A DNA stretch of 64,000 bases from an uncultured Ignavibacteriota bacterium (GCA_903884005.1 CAISDA010000020.1:124001-188000); one strand, 5' to 3'; shown: positions 29,232 through 40,012, counted from the stretch's first letter. Program-made: numbers and translations. Notes: a model not told the origin generated them from the letters alone.

Positions 29232-29885
29232 TCACGACGCTTTGAGCATCTCTTCGGGTTTCACGCCGCAGTCGACACAGCCGGGATTTTTCGTCGCCAG
29301 GATGAATCCGCCGCATTTCGGACAGATGTAAAACGGGACGCGCGAGATCGCCCCGTCCTTCTCCGCCGCTTCCTTGAACAGCTTCAGCTGCTGAGCGTCC
29401 GCCCGCTGATATTTTCTAAACTGAGCCGCGACATCATTTAAATGTTCGGCTTCTGCGGTGGCGATCAGATTCGGATACATCGATTCGCTTTCGATCTGCT
29501 CGTCGCTGACCGCCATTTTCAGCGTTTGCAGCGTTGTGCCGACGGTGACTTTCTCGGGAGTGTACAGCCGGGGCGTTGCCCCGAGCGCCTTCATTTGCTC
29601 AAGATGGGCGGACGCGTGTATGGCTTCGGCCTTTGCCGCCGCTCTGTACATCCGTGCGACGTTCGTGAAATATTCCTTTTCCGCTTTTTTGGCAAACAGC
29701 TCGTACGTAAGGGCGAGCCGCGCTTCACGGTTGTACGCGGTCTGCAGATTGTCGGGTGTGATGAGCTGCCTTTTTTCGATCTCTTCCTGCTGCCTGCAGC
29801 CGATGAATGTGCCGGAAGCAATGAGAACCAGGGCTGTGATGGTGAGCACAAATGAACGAGGGTTGAACGGGTAAGTGCGTGTCAT
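29232..29885 (-). CDS. Lipoprotein-type rubrerythrin
   Basis: Lipobox-like 'LVLIASGTFIGCRQQ'; ferritin-like 'NREARLALTYELFAKKAEKE', 'ATAEAEHLNDVAAQF'; rubredoxin-like 'YICPKCGGFILATKNPGCVDCG'. Confidence 0.88.
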   Translation of the reverse strand: MTRTYPFNPRSFVLTITALVLIASGTFIGCRQQEEIEKRQLITPDNLQTAYNREARLALTYELFAKKAEKEYFTNVARMYRAAAKAEAIHASAHLEQMKALGATPRLYTPEKVTVGTTLQTLKMAVSDEQIESESMYPNLIATAEAEHLNDVAAQFRKYQRADAQQLKLFKEAAEKDGAISRVPFYICPKCGGFILATKNPGCVDCGVKPEEMLKAS

Positions 29886-30038
29886 GGCAGTATCCTCCTT
29901 AGTGAACGTTCACGCTTGCAGGATTGACGCCGTTGTTGTGCCGCTTGGTACAAGACAAGGTACAACGAAATTAGAGAAAAAGAAAGTGCTGCGCCCCTGC
30001 GCGTCTACACCCTCTGCGTGGGGGGGACGCGCAAAAAA

Positions 30039-31289
30039 TTATTTCCGGACAAGGCACACCATGATCTCCACATCGTCCGTGCCGGGAAACATGTCGAAGG
30101 GTACGGCCTCGGCAAGGGCGTAGCCCGAGTCGTCCCAGCGCTTGAGTTCGGCTGCGAGTATATCGATGTTGCAAAAGATATGCACGACGCGCGCGGGGCT
30201 GAATTCGGCGATCGCTTCGATCACGCCGGGCTTCGTGCCGCTGCGCGGGGGATCCAGCAGCACTTTCACCGCATCGCCATGGTGCTTCATGAAACGGGGA
30301 AGCGCCTCATCCGTTATGTCGGACGCGATGAACCTGCACTGCGAGGCGCGCTGGCGTTTTGCGTTCGCCGCCGCATCGGTGATCGAATCGCGCGACATCT
30401 CCACGCCGGTGACGGCCTGCACCTGCTCAGCCAGGCAAAGCGAAAATAATCCGTACCCGCAGTAGAGATCGTACAGATGGTCCTTCTTGTCCAACTGCAG
30501 CAGCGAGCCGGCCTTCGATGTGAACTCCTCCAGAATGGAATGGTTGATCTGAGAGAACGACAGCGGCGAATAGAGGAACTTCTTCGATCCGACGGCATGG
30601 AAGAGCGCCGCATTGCCGAAGAGTTTGTGCAGCACCAGCTGTCGCTTTTTTTTCGCCGCCGCATTGCCGGACAGATAATACTTGGACCGTTCGGGATCAA
30701 CGAACACGAACACGCCGACGACGGCCGGCACGTGCTTCGTGAGGTATTTCGAGAACGACGTGAACATCTGCCGGTCGTGAGGCGAGTATGACGCCGTATT
30801 CAGGATCACGGTGAGTTCATCCTGGCTGCCCTTCACAATCACGTACGTGAGAAATTCGGCGATGTCGCTATGCTCGTTTTTCGCGATGTAGGAGGCCGCC
30901 GCCGCATATACCAGAGCGTGTCCCTTCGGTTCGATGACGCACTCGCCGATCTCGATGCCGAACGTGTTTGACCGCGATTCGTCCATGCCCAGCAGGCCGA
31001 GCGTCGGCTTCCCTTTGGACAGAAAAATTTTCCGTTTGCTGACCGTGCGGTAGTTCCGGCCCTTGGGCGAGATCACCAGGGGAGAGAGAGAACCCGGAAG
31101 CTGCTGTTCCTGCCAGAAGCGCTGCAGGGCATTGGCTTTCACCGTCCATTCAACGTCATAGCCGGTGCGGGAGGCGGAGCACAATTCGCAGCGTTTGCCC
31201 TGCGGTGTCCGGCATTCGTTGTTGTGCAATGCCCGCAGGGGGAGATGTGACGCTTCGGTGCGTAATGCTTCGCTGAATGTGCTCATCAT
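30039..31289 (-). CDS. TrmA/RumA-family class I SAM-dependent RNA methyltransferase
   Basis: 'LYDLYCGYGLFSLCLAEQV', 'VLLDPPRSGTKPGVIEAI', 'HIFCNIDILAAELKRW'; N-terminal Cys cluster. Confidence 0.85.
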   Translation of the reverse strand: MMSTFSEALRTEASHLPLRALHNNECRTPQGKRCELCSASRTGYDVEWTVKANALQRFWQEQQLPGSLSPLVISPKGRNYRTVSKRKIFLSKGKPTLGLLGMDESRSNTFGIEIGECVIEPKGHALVYAAAASYIAKNEHSDIAEFLTYVIVKGSQDELTVILNTASYSPHDRQMFTSFSKYLTKHVPAVVGVFVFVDPERSKYYLSGNAAAKKKRQLVLHKLFGNAALFHAVGSKKFLYSPLSFSQINHSILEEFTSKAGSLLQLDKKDHLYDLYCGYGLFSLCLAEQVQAVTGVEMSRDSITDAAANAKRQRASQCRFIASDITDEALPRFMKHHGDAVKVLLDPPRSGTKPGVIEAIAEFSPARVVHIFCNIDILAAELKRWDDSGYALAEAVPFDMFPGTDDVEIMVCLVRK

Positions 31290-31490
31290 GTACTTTCGCT
31301 GTGAGGCAATGTAATTGAAACAAATTGTTCGAGGCTGACCGGATGGTGCGACGAAGGAAGTCCCTTATGTAACGATATCCGTCAGTGCAGTCCATGTAAA
31401 ATACAAACAATCCGGGGTCAAAACAAAACCGGTGTGCTTGCGGGGCGCAGCCATTTTTAATTTCCAGCTTTTCTTGCTACATTAAACCAA

Positions 31491-31838
31491 ATGGACTCTA
31501 AATATTTTCGAAAAATTAAAAAGAAACTCGCGCCCCGAAGCATCGGCGAACAGTTGTGGTCGCACAAACGATGGACCGCATTCGGCGTCGTTGTGTTCAT
31601 CGGACTCCTCATCGTCGTCTTTGCCGATAACGGTGTGATGCAGCGCCGCAAGCTCGAACGGGACCGGGCCGTCCTGATGGAAAAGATCCGAGTCGCCGAA
31701 GAAGATCAGAAGCGCCTTCGCGAGCAGTCGCGCGCGCTCGACGGCGATAAGAAAGCGGTCGAAAAAGTTGCCCGCGAAAAATACGGCATGGTCCGTGAAG
31801 GCGAAAAGGTGTACAAAATAGTACCTCCCAAACAATGA
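31491..31838 (+). CDS. FtsB/DivIC-like septum formation initiator
   Basis: Single TM plus coiled coil; 'KVAREKYGMVREGEKVYKIVPP' C-terminal signature. Confidence 0.82.
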   Translation: MDSKYFRKIKKKLAPRSIGEQLWSHKRWTAFGVVVFIGLLIVVFADNGVMQRRKLERDRAVLMEKIRVAEEDQKRLREQSRALDGDKKAVEKVAREKYGMVREGEKVYKIVPPKQ

Positions 31839-33133
31839 CAATGGACCCGGCCACAACCCCCTTTGCAGAACGGGTCCGTCCTCGGACGCTCCAGGAGTTC
31901 ATCGGACAGCAGCATCTTGTCGGTGAGGGCAAACCGCTTCGCCTCATGGTCGAGTCGGACAGCGTCCGCTCATTCATCCTCTGGGGCCCTCCGGGAGTCG
32001 GCAAGACGACGCTCGCACGCATCATTGCCAACCGGACCCGCTGTGAATTCTTCGCGCTCAACGCCGTCTCGTCGGGCATCAAAGATGTCCGCGAGATCAT
32101 CGCCAAAGCGATCGACTTCCAAAAAACGGGCAAAAAGACGATTCTCTTCATCGACGAAATTCACCGGTTCAACAAGGCGCAGCAGGACGGACTGCTGCAC
32201 AGCGTGGAGAGCGGAGTGCTCACGCTGATCGGCGCCACGACCGAAAATCCCTCGTTCGAAGTGATCTCTCCGCTGCTCTCGCGCATGCGCGTGTACGTGA
32301 TGGAGCCGTTGAACAAAACGGAGTGCGACCAGATGCTCGCGCAGGCGCTCGCAGCCGATCCGGTGATCAACACGTCGACAGTCGACGTGCCGGACCAGGA
32401 TTTCCTTGTCTATCTCTCGGGGGGCGACGGACGCAAACTGCTCAATGGATTGGAGATCGCATTCCAGCTGGCGGCCCCCGATGACCGCGGTCTTCGTGTG
32501 ATCACGAAATCGACGCTCGAAGACGCATTCCAGCGGAAATATTCGCTCTATGATAAAAAAGGCGAACAGCATTACGACATCATTTCGGCATTCATCAAGT
32601 GCATCCGGGGCAGCGATCCCGACGCCGCCGTGTACTGGCTCGCGCGCATGCTCGACGGGGGAGAGGATCCGAAATTCATCGCGCGGCGGCTCATCATTCT
32701 CGCCTCTGAAGACATCGGCAATGCGGACCCGGTCGGATTGATGATCGCCACAGACGGATTCACCGCGGTCGATTATGTCGGCATGCCCGAGGCGCGGATC
32801 ATCCTGGCGAACGTTGCCACGTATCTTGCCTCGGCGCCGAAGAGCAACGCGTCGTATCTGGCAATCGACGCCGCGCTCGAGGACGTGCGGCGCATGCCCA
32901 ATCTGCCGGTGCCGATCCATCTGCGCAACGCGCCCACACAGTTCATGAAGCAGCTCGGGTACGGGGAGCAGTATAAATACGCGCACGACTACCCCAATCA
33001 TTTTGTCGATCAGCAGTACTTGCCCGATGCGCTGAAAGAAAAGATCTATTATCACCCCACGGAAAACGGACGCGAAAAGAGCATCAAGGAGCGGTTGGAA
33101 TTCCTGTGGAAGAAACGAAAACCGAATACATAA
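31835..33133 (+). CDS. rarA: Replication-associated recombination protein A (AAA+)
   Basis: 'PFAERVRPRTLQEFIGQQHLVG', Walker A 'GPPGVGKTTLARI', 'FIDEIHRFNKAQQDGLL'. Confidence 0.95.
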   Translation: MTMDPATTPFAERVRPRTLQEFIGQQHLVGEGKPLRLMVESDSVRSFILWGPPGVGKTTLARIIANRTRCEFFALNAVSSGIKDVREIIAKAIDFQKTGKKTILFIDEIHRFNKAQQDGLLHSVESGVLTLIGATTENPSFEVISPLLSRMRVYVMEPLNKTECDQMLAQALAADPVINTSTVDVPDQDFLVYLSGGDGRKLLNGLEIAFQLAAPDDRGLRVITKSTLEDAFQRKYSLYDKKGEQHYDIISAFIKCIRGSDPDAAVYWLARMLDGGEDPKFIARRLIILASEDIGNADPVGLMIATDGFTAVDYVGMPEARIILANVATYLASAPKSNASYLAIDAALEDVRRMPNLPVPIHLRNAPTQFMKQLGYGEQYKYAHDYPNHFVDQQYLPDALKEKIYYHPTENGREKSIKERLEFLWKKRKPNT

Positions 33134-33172
33134 TCGCCGCGTCTGGACACGCATCGTCTCTCTTCACAAAGG

Positions 33173-36100
33173 TTGTGCGATGAGCAAACCGCGTGTCGCC
33201 GGTGCTTCCAAATTTTTTTTCACCCCGGAGGGGTGACCGTTATTCACGAGCATCCGAAATATTGTGTGTTCTTTCCGTTCGTACGCCGCGCCGCCAGCAT
33301 CGTGAACTGCGCATGGGAGCCTCTGCGCCTTCTTCGCACGATCGCCGTCGGCGTGGCCGCACCACTTGTTATGCACTACTCGGCGCAGGCGCAGGTCGCG
33401 GACTCGCTCCGCGGGCGGGATACCATCTCGCCCTATAATGCCGCTGCGACCGCCGGGAACCAGGGTGCGGACTCTCTCCGCGGGCGGGATACCATCTCGC
33501 CCTATAATGCCGCTGCGACCGCCGGGAACCAGGGTGCGGACTCGCTCCGCGGGCGAACCGCCATCTCGCCCTTTGCTGCCCCTGCAGCGGCAGTGAAGGA
33601 ACTCCCGGACACCCTCGCCATCGCGCGCGCCGATTCAACGAAGAAGCCAGCGAGCGGCATCGATTCATCGGTCGCGTACACGGCGTCGGACTCCATCGTG
33701 TTTTCGTATCCGACGAGGATCATGAAGATGTTCGGCAAATGCGATGTGAAGTACAAGACCATGGCGCTCAACGCCGAACGCATCAATGTCACGTGGAGCG
33801 AGAACAAGCTGGACGCGTACGGCGTGCTCGATTCGTCGCGGGCCGGCAATCCCGATTCGATCAAGCAGCGGTACTCCGGCATGCCCGTGATGGTGGACGG
33901 CAGCGAAAAATACGAAGGCTTCAAGATCGCATACAATTTTAAGACGCAGAAGGGACGCATCACGCTCGGTGAGACCGCGAAAGACCAGGGCTACTACTAC
34001 GGCGAGCACATTAAGAAAATCGAGCCCGACGTTCTCTTCATCGCCGACGGCATGTTCACGACGTGCAGCCTCGGACATCCGCACTATTATTTTTTGAGCC
34101 CCGAAATGCGCGTGACGGTGAAGGACAAGATCGTGGCGCGCCCGATCTATCTCTACATTGCCGACGTTCCTCTGTTCGTGCTGCCCTTCGGCGTCTTCCC
34201 GAGCCAGAGCGGCCGCCGCTCCGGCATCATCGCTCCCGCCTACGGAGACGACGCGCTGCAGGGACGCTACATTTCGCATCTCGGATATTATTTCGCGCTG
34301 AGCGAGTATTACGATCTGGCTCTCTCGGGCGATTGGTATGCAAGCGGCACGTGGCGCGCACGGTCGCACATCCGCTACACGAAGCGGTACGATTTCACCG
34401 GAGACATCAACGTCGAATATTCGCGCACGAAGATCGGCGAGCCGATCGATTACAACCGCCAGGACCAGGAAAATTATTACGGGTCCATTCGCCACAGCGA
34501 AAATTTCGATCCCACAACGCAATTGAACGTGAATTTCACGTTCGCGAGCAACAATTCTTTTCTGGCGACGAACAATTATTCCCGCCGGCTGGAGCAGCAG
34601 ATCTATTCGAATGCGACCTTCACTAAATCGTGGGAGGGCACGAACAATCTGCTGAGCGTCAACATCCAGCGTGTCCAGGATCTGGTGCACGGCTCGATCG
34701 ATGCAACGGTGCCTGTGCTCAGTTTTTCAAATTCGCAGATCTATCCGTTCCGTTCGGCGAAAAAATCGCGCCCCGGCTCCACGGACGGCAATGAATCGAA
34801 ATATTCGTGGCTCGAGATGCTCGGCATCTCCTATAATGGCACGGCCGAACACATCGAGAAAAAAACCAGGACGTCGGACACGGTGGACTTCACGCGCTAC
34901 AGCCGCAGCGGCGTGAATCACAATCTCGGATTTTCCATCGCGCCCAAGGCGGGGTTCTTCACCGTCCAGCCGTCGTTCTCGTACCAGGAGCGCTGGTACG
35001 ATAAGAGCACGACATTCGTCCGCATCGATTCCGCAACACACGCGCCCGTGTTCGAGGACGCCAAAGGCGTAAACGCGCTGCACACATTCAGCACCGGTGT
35101 GTCTGTGTCCACAAAGCTCTACGGCATGCTGCGGTCGCCCATTCCGGGACTCGCCGGGTTCAGGCATACGGTAACGCCGTCCCTCTCGTATTCGTACACG
35201 CCCGATTTTTCGAAACCGTTCTGGAACTATTACGGCACCTACACCGACGCGCAGGGCGTCCAGCAGAAATACAGCCGCTATGCAGGCGAAGTCTTCGGCG
35301 GCGCCCCGGAAGGCGAATCGCAGTCTCTCAGCCTCAGCATCGGCAACCTCTTTGAAACAAAAACGGCGCCGAAAGATACGACCGTGAAGGAACAAAAATA
35401 CCAGTTGCTCAATGTGAACGCGTCTGTTGCGTACAATTTTGCGGCCGAGCAGCAGCGTCTCTCCCCGCTGAGCCTGAGCTATCGGACCAGCATCGGCGAG
35501 ATCCTGAGCCTCAGCGGCGCTGGCACATACAATTTTTACCTGTACGACCAGCCGCTCCGAACGCGCGTGAACCGGTTCCTCATCAACAACGGCGGCGGGC
35601 TGGCGCAGCTGACGAATTTTTATATCAGTCTCTCGACATCGCTCAGAGGCGAAAAAAAGCGCGCGCAGACCACCGAGCAGGTCAGCGACAGTCTCCGCAT
35701 CGACGAAAAACGCCGCTCGCTGCAAAGCGGCTTCCGCACCGTCTATGACGAGGACATTCCCGATTTTTCAATACCGTGGAATCTCGCGGCTACATTCACG
35801 TTCAACCAGTCGCAGGAGGATCCGCAGCAGATCTTCCGCTCCGCCAACCTCGGGCTCAACGGCGGATTCAACCTCACCGAGAATTGGCGCTTCACGGCGT
35901 CGGCCAGTTACGATGTCGTGAGCCGGCAGTTCGCGGCGCCGAGCATCAACATCTATCGCGACCTGCATTGCTGGGAAATGACGTTCAGTTGGCAGCCGAT
36001 GGGCACGATGGCCGGCTACCGCCTGGAGATCCGCGTGAAGGCCCCGCAGCTGCAGGACATCAAGCTCACGAAGCAGTCGCACTCCAGCGGCTATTATTAA
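33173..36100 (+). CDS. lptD: LptD-like LPS assembly outer membrane protein (start uncertain)
   Basis: 'FTTCSLGHPHYYFLSPEMRVTVKDKIVARPIYLYIADVPLFVLPFGVFPSQSGRRSGIIAPAYG', then beta-barrel-like C-terminus. Confidence 0.87.
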   Translation: MCDEQTACRRCFQIFFHPGGVTVIHEHPKYCVFFPFVRRAASIVNCAWEPLRLLRTIAVGVAAPLVMHYSAQAQVADSLRGRDTISPYNAAATAGNQGADSLRGRDTISPYNAAATAGNQGADSLRGRTAISPFAAPAAAVKELPDTLAIARADSTKKPASGIDSSVAYTASDSIVFSYPTRIMKMFGKCDVKYKTMALNAERINVTWSENKLDAYGVLDSSRAGNPDSIKQRYSGMPVMVDGSEKYEGFKIAYNFKTQKGRITLGETAKDQGYYYGEHIKKIEPDVLFIADGMFTTCSLGHPHYYFLSPEMRVTVKDKIVARPIYLYIADVPLFVLPFGVFPSQSGRRSGIIAPAYGDDALQGRYISHLGYYFALSEYYDLALSGDWYASGTWRARSHIRYTKRYDFTGDINVEYSRTKIGEPIDYNRQDQENYYGSIRHSENFDPTTQLNVNFTFASNNSFLATNNYSRRLEQQIYSNATFTKSWEGTNNLLSVNIQRVQDLVHGSIDATVPVLSFSNSQIYPFRSAKKSRPGSTDGNESKYSWLEMLGISYNGTAEHIEKKTRTSDTVDFTRYSRSGVNHNLGFSIAPKAGFFTVQPSFSYQERWYDKSTTFVRIDSATHAPVFEDAKGVNALHTFSTGVSVSTKLYGMLRSPIPGLAGFRHTVTPSLSYSYTPDFSKPFWNYYGTYTDAQGVQQKYSRYAGEVFGGAPEGESQSLSLSIGNLFETKTAPKDTTVKEQKYQLLNVNASVAYNFAAEQQRLSPLSLSYRTSIGEILSLSGAGTYNFYLYDQPLRTRVNRFLINNGGGLAQLTNFYISLSTSLRGEKKRAQTTEQVSDSLRIDEKRRSLQSGFRTVYDEDIPDFSIPWNLAATFTFNQSQEDPQQIFRSANLGLNGGFNLTENWRFTASASYDVVSRQFAAPSINIYRDLHCWEMTFSWQPMGTMAGYRLEIRVKAPQLQDIKLTKQSHSSGYY
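33398..33604 (+). repeat. In-frame tandem repeat, 69-bp period, about 2.5 copies, inside lptD N-terminal region
   Basis: ADSLRGRDTISPYNAAATAGNQG twice, then diverged ADSLRGRTAISPFAAPAAA; copies start at 33398, 33467 and 33536. Confidence 0.95.
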
Positions 36101-36255
36101 GCGTGCGAAACGATTCACCGCGCCGCAGCGTTAGAGAGAGTACAATTACACGCAGGCACTACTCTCACTCGGTGTCATTCTAAAAGAAGCGCAGGAGCGC
36201 ACCATACAACGCCCTGCACGCTGCCGATGAATGATGCATTGATGAAAACGCATTC

Positions 36256-38154
36256 ATGTCCAACAGACTTTCCAAAGAAAAATCTCCGTACCTGCTCCAG
36301 CATGCAGAGAACCCCGTAGACTGGTACCCGTGGGGAACCGATGCATTCGAAAAAGCGCGGGCCGACGGCAAACCCATCTTCCTTTCCATCGGCTATTCAA
36401 CGTGCCATTGGTGTCATGTGATGGAGCGCGAGTCGTTCGAAAATCACGACACGGCCGCGTTCTTGAACGAACACTTTGTGTCCATCAAAGTTGACCGCGA
36501 AGAGCGTCCCGACATCGATCGTGTCTATATGGCTGCGGTCCAGACGATGACAGGCGGCGGCGGATGGCCCATGTCTGTGTTCCTCACGCCGGAGTTGAAA
36601 CCGTTTTACGGCGGCACCTATTTTCCTCCGGCCGACATGTATGGCCGTCCGGGATTCCCTTCCGTGCTCGAGCGCATTCGTCAATTCTGGGTCGAGGAGC
36701 GAGGGAAGATCGAAGAGTCGGGCGAGCAGCTGCTCGAGGCGCTTCGCGAACAGAATGACGCGGATGGGGAGCGTGTCGAACCGAACGAGCGGCTTCTCGA
36801 TGCGGCGTTCGAGACCATCGCCGCGAGTTACGACACTGAGCACGGCGGATTCGGACACGGGGCAAAATTTCCGCGGCCCGCGGTGTTCACATTCCTCTTC
36901 CGGTACTACAGGCGCACGGGGAACGAGAACGCACTCCGTATTGCGCTCACGAGCCTGATGGCGATGGCCAGCGGCGGCATGTACGATCATCTCGGCGGCG
37001 GGTTCCACCGGTATTCCGTCGATCCGCAGTGGCGTGTGCCGCATTTCGAAAAGATGCTCTTCGATCAGGCGCAGCTTGTGCGCGTCTACACCGATGCCTA
37101 CGCGATCACGCACGATGCGTTTTTTGCCGAGGTCGCCCGCGGCACCATCGGCTATGTGATGCGCGAGTTGACAGACGCACGCGGCGGATTTTTTTCAGCC
37201 GAAGATGCGGACAGCCATGAAGACGGTTCGCCGCACGCCGCACGCGAGGGGGCGTATTATGTGTGGACACGACGGGAGATCGATGCTGCGCTCACGACGG
37301 ACGAATCGCGGATCTTCACTCTTTATTATTCCATCGATGCGCAGGGCGCCGGGCGCGGGAACGTGGCGTCCGATCCGCACGGCGAATTCGGCGGAAAAAA
37401 TATTCTCTTCGCGCCCCATACGCTTGTGCAGGCGGCGGATCTGTGCATGATGGGCGTTGAGGAAGCCGGTGCGCTGCTTGAGTCGGCACGAAAAAAAATG
37501 CTGGCCCTGCGATCCATCCGGCCGCGGCCGTTGCTGGACGACAAGATCATCGCCGGATGGAACGGACTCATGATCGGCGCGCTGGCGCATGCGGCGTCGG
37601 TGCTCGGGGATGAACGCTGTCTCACCGCCGCAGTGAGGGCTGCGGAATTTGTTGCGGCTGAGCTTTATGATGGCGATCGAAAGATCCTCTACCGCCGGTA
37701 TCGCGGCGGCGAAGCGTCGAACGAGGCGCACCTGGATGACTATGCATGCGTGGCCGCAGGTATGCTGGACCTCTACGAGGCGACGTCGGATGGACGATGG
37801 AAGGATGTTGCCGTTGCGCTCACGGGCATACAGGAGGCGGCCTATTGGGATTCGGCCGCAGGCGGATTCTATGACACATCGGGGAAAGATCCGTCCGTGC
37901 TCGTGCGCATGAAAGAAATGTACGACGGTGCCGAGCCTGCAGGCAATTCTGTCGCGGCAATGAACCTGGTCCGGCTCTCCCGTATGGCCGACACGCCGCG
38001 GTATCAGGCGCTTTCTCACGCGACGCTCAGATGCTTTTGTTCTAAAATTCAGGGGATCCCGCACATGATGCCCTTGCTGCTGAGCGCGGTTGACGAATGG
38101 CTGCTACAGCCTGAGTCCGCCTGTACAGAAGAATCGTGCGCTGTTCCCCCCTAG
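36256..38154 (+). CDS. Thioredoxin-domain protein, DUF255/SPATA20-YyaL family
   Basis: '[32 protein letters not shown]', '[16 protein letters not shown]', '[13 protein letters not shown]'. Confidence 0.94.
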   Translation: MSNRLSKEKSPYLLQHAENPVDWYPWGTDAFEKARADGKPIFLSIGYSTCHWCHVMERESFENHDTAAFLNEHFVSIKVDREERPDIDRVYMAAVQTMTGGGGWPMSVFLTPELKPFYGGTYFPPADMYGRPGFPSVLERIRQFWVEERGKIEESGEQLLEALREQNDADGERVEPNERLLDAAFETIAASYDTEHGGFGHGAKFPRPAVFTFLFRYYRRTGNENALRIALTSLMAMASGGMYDHLGGGFHRYSVDPQWRVPHFEKMLFDQAQLVRVYTDAYAITHDAFFAEVARGTIGYVMRELTDARGGFFSAEDADSHEDGSPHAAREGAYYVWTRREIDAALTTDESRIFTLYYSIDAQGAGRGNVASDPHGEFGGKNILFAPHTLVQAADLCMMGVEEAGALLESARKKMLALRSIRPRPLLDDKIIAGWNGLMIGALAHAASVLGDERCLTAAVRAAEFVAAELYDGDRKILYRRYRGGEASNEAHLDDYACVAAGMLDLYEATSDGRWKDVAVALTGIQEAAYWDSAAGGFYDTSGKDPSVLVRMKEMYDGAEPAGNSVAAMNLVRLSRMADTPRYQALSHATLRCFCSKIQGIPHMMPLLLSAVDEWLLQPESACTEESCAVPP

Positions 38155-38362
38155 ACCATACGCAACAGGAAAAAATGCAGGCGGGAGATGAAAAAATGTT
38201 TTTTTTTAGAGCCGGCACTTAAAAAGTATTTGCTTTTATTTGAAATTTTACAGAAATTGTTAATTGCACGTCATACTATATGTATAGATGCCGGTAGTTT
38301 CAGCGGAATATACTGTGTACAGCGGCGAACATCGATCCTTCCACGAGCGAGGAGAGTACGAG

Positions 38363-38704
38363 ATGAAAATAAAAATGGAATTGAAAGGCGACATTGCGGT
38401 CATCGGGCCGAAAGGGTCACTGGTTGGAGGGGAAGAAACGGATGAACTGCGTTCGGCTGTTGCTCAGCTTCTGGAAAAGGGAAACACGAAATTGATCGTG
38501 GACCTTGCCCAGGTGGATTATATGAACTCGACGGCAATTGGCGCATTGGTCTCCGCACACACATCATATGCGAATCGTTCGGGGAAAGTCATTCTCTGCA
38601 ATGTGAATAAAAAAATTACGAATATCTTTGTGGTGACTAAACTTTCGATGATTTTCCAGATCGAGGAAACGCCGGCGGAAGCCGAACTCGCGCTGACGAA
38701 ATGA
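38363..38704 (+). CDS. STAS-domain anti-sigma factor antagonist-like protein
   Basis: 'GDIAVIGPKGSLVGGEETDELR', 'KLIVDLAQVDYMNSTAIGALVSAH' with candidate phospho-Ser. Confidence 0.9.
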   Translation: MKIKMELKGDIAVIGPKGSLVGGEETDELRSAVAQLLEKGNTKLIVDLAQVDYMNSTAIGALVSAHTSYANRSGKVILCNVNKKITNIFVVTKLSMIFQIEETPAEAELALTK

Positions 38705-38770
38705 TCGGCCAAGCATGATAGTTAATTTTTTGTTTTTTTTATCCATTATTTTTTTACAAGGAGCAGTTCT

Positions 38771-39514
38771 ATGAAACAGGGTATTTTCAACACCATGGTC
38801 TTTGTTCTCGCTTTTGCCATCGGGTTCACCGTGTATTATACGGTGTTCGGCACCGCACCGAAAGAAAGCATTCTCCACGATTTATTCACTGGCGGTCCGC
38901 TTATCGCGTGCTTGATGGCCTTATCCATCATGGTATTGACATACATTGTGGAACGGTTGCTCTCGCTCCGTAAAGCTGCGGGCAAGGCTCCGCTGCCGAA
39001 ATTCCTGACTGTCCTCGTGAAGCATGTCAACGACGGCGACGTCACGAAAGCCGTCGCGGCGTGCGACGCCCAGCGCGGTTCGCTTGCCAATATCGTTCGC
39101 TCAGGTCTGTCGCGTTTCAACGAACTGCGCGGAGAAAAGATGGACAAAAAAGACAAGATGGCCGAAGTGAAGCGCGTCATCGAAGAAGCCACCATGCTTG
39201 AAATGCCGATCCTCGAAAAGAATCTTATCGCCCTGTCCACGATCGCCTCGATCTCGACATCGGTCGGTCTTCTCGGAACAGTTATCGGCATGATCCGTGC
39301 GTTCGCCGCACTCGCCAAAGCCGGTTCCGCCGATGCGGTCGGACTCTCCAAAGGTATCTCCGAAGCGTTGTTCAACACTGCCGGCGGTATCGCGCTCGCC
39401 ATTGTGTCCATTGTTGCCTACAACTTCTTCACGACGAAGATCGACGGCATGACGTACATGATCGACGAAGCCAGCAAGGATATCATTGAAAACCTGCAAA
39501 CCAAAGCCGAATAA
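38771..39514 (+). CDS. exbB: MotA/TolQ/ExbB proton channel family protein
   Basis: 'LLGTVIGMIRAFAALAKAG', TM arrangement; followed by two exbD and tonB. Confidence 0.93.
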   Translation: MKQGIFNTMVFVLAFAIGFTVYYTVFGTAPKESILHDLFTGGPLIACLMALSIMVLTYIVERLLSLRKAAGKAPLPKFLTVLVKHVNDGDVTKAVAACDAQRGSLANIVRSGLSRFNELRGEKMDKKDKMAEVKRVIEEATMLEMPILEKNLIALSTIASISTSVGLLGTVIGMIRAFAALAKAGSADAVGLSKGISEALFNTAGGIALAIVSIVAYNFFTTKIDGMTYMIDEASKDIIENLQTKAE

Positions 39515-39534
39515 TTTAAGGTCAAGAGATACTT

Positions 39535-39993
39535 ATGTCTAAAAAACGAGTTGGTGTTAAAGTGGATATGACGCCGATGGTGGACGTCGGGTTCCTGCTG
39601 TTGACGTTCTTCATGTTGACGACGCAGTTCAAACCCGAGGACGCTGTCGAAGTTCAATTGCCCGAATCTCATTCGGTATTCAAGCTTCCCGATGCGGATG
39701 TCATAACGATATCGATCGGCAAGGACGGCAAAACATTTCTCGGCTTCGATTCACAGGTAATGCGCGGAAACATCTTCGGTGAAGCAAACAAACTTCGCGC
39801 CGGCATGGAAGTTCAGCCGGACGTCGATCACCTGGGACAGCTTTTGATCCGCGCTCGCACGATGAACCCGAAATTGAGAACAGTGATCAAATCGGACAAG
39901 GATACGGAATATGATGTTGTGGAACGCGTGATGAGCCTGCTTCAGAAGGTCAACATCACACGGTTCAATCTTGTCACGAATCAGGCAAAATAA
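39535..39993 (+). CDS. exbD: ExbD/TolR family protein (copy 1)
   Basis: 'VKVDMTPMVDVGFLLLTFFMLTTQF'. Confidence 0.94.
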   Translation: MSKKRVGVKVDMTPMVDVGFLLLTFFMLTTQFKPEDAVEVQLPESHSVFKLPDADVITISIGKDGKTFLGFDSQVMRGNIFGEANKLRAGMEVQPDVDHLGQLLIRARTMNPKLRTVIKSDKDTEYDVVERVMSLLQKVNITRFNLVTNQAK

Positions 39994-40012
39994 TTGAAGA
40001 AGGATATAAATC

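Noticed and set aside
31970-33154. 394-aa antisense ORF
   Set aside because: Fully opposite rarA, which has clear AAA+ motifs.
33398-33604. CRISPR-like tandem repeats
   Set aside because: Repeats are contiguous 69-bp units with no unique spacers and are translated in frame; not a CRISPR array.
34727-35725. 332-aa antisense ORF
   Set aside because: Opposite the lptD barrel region; shadow frame.
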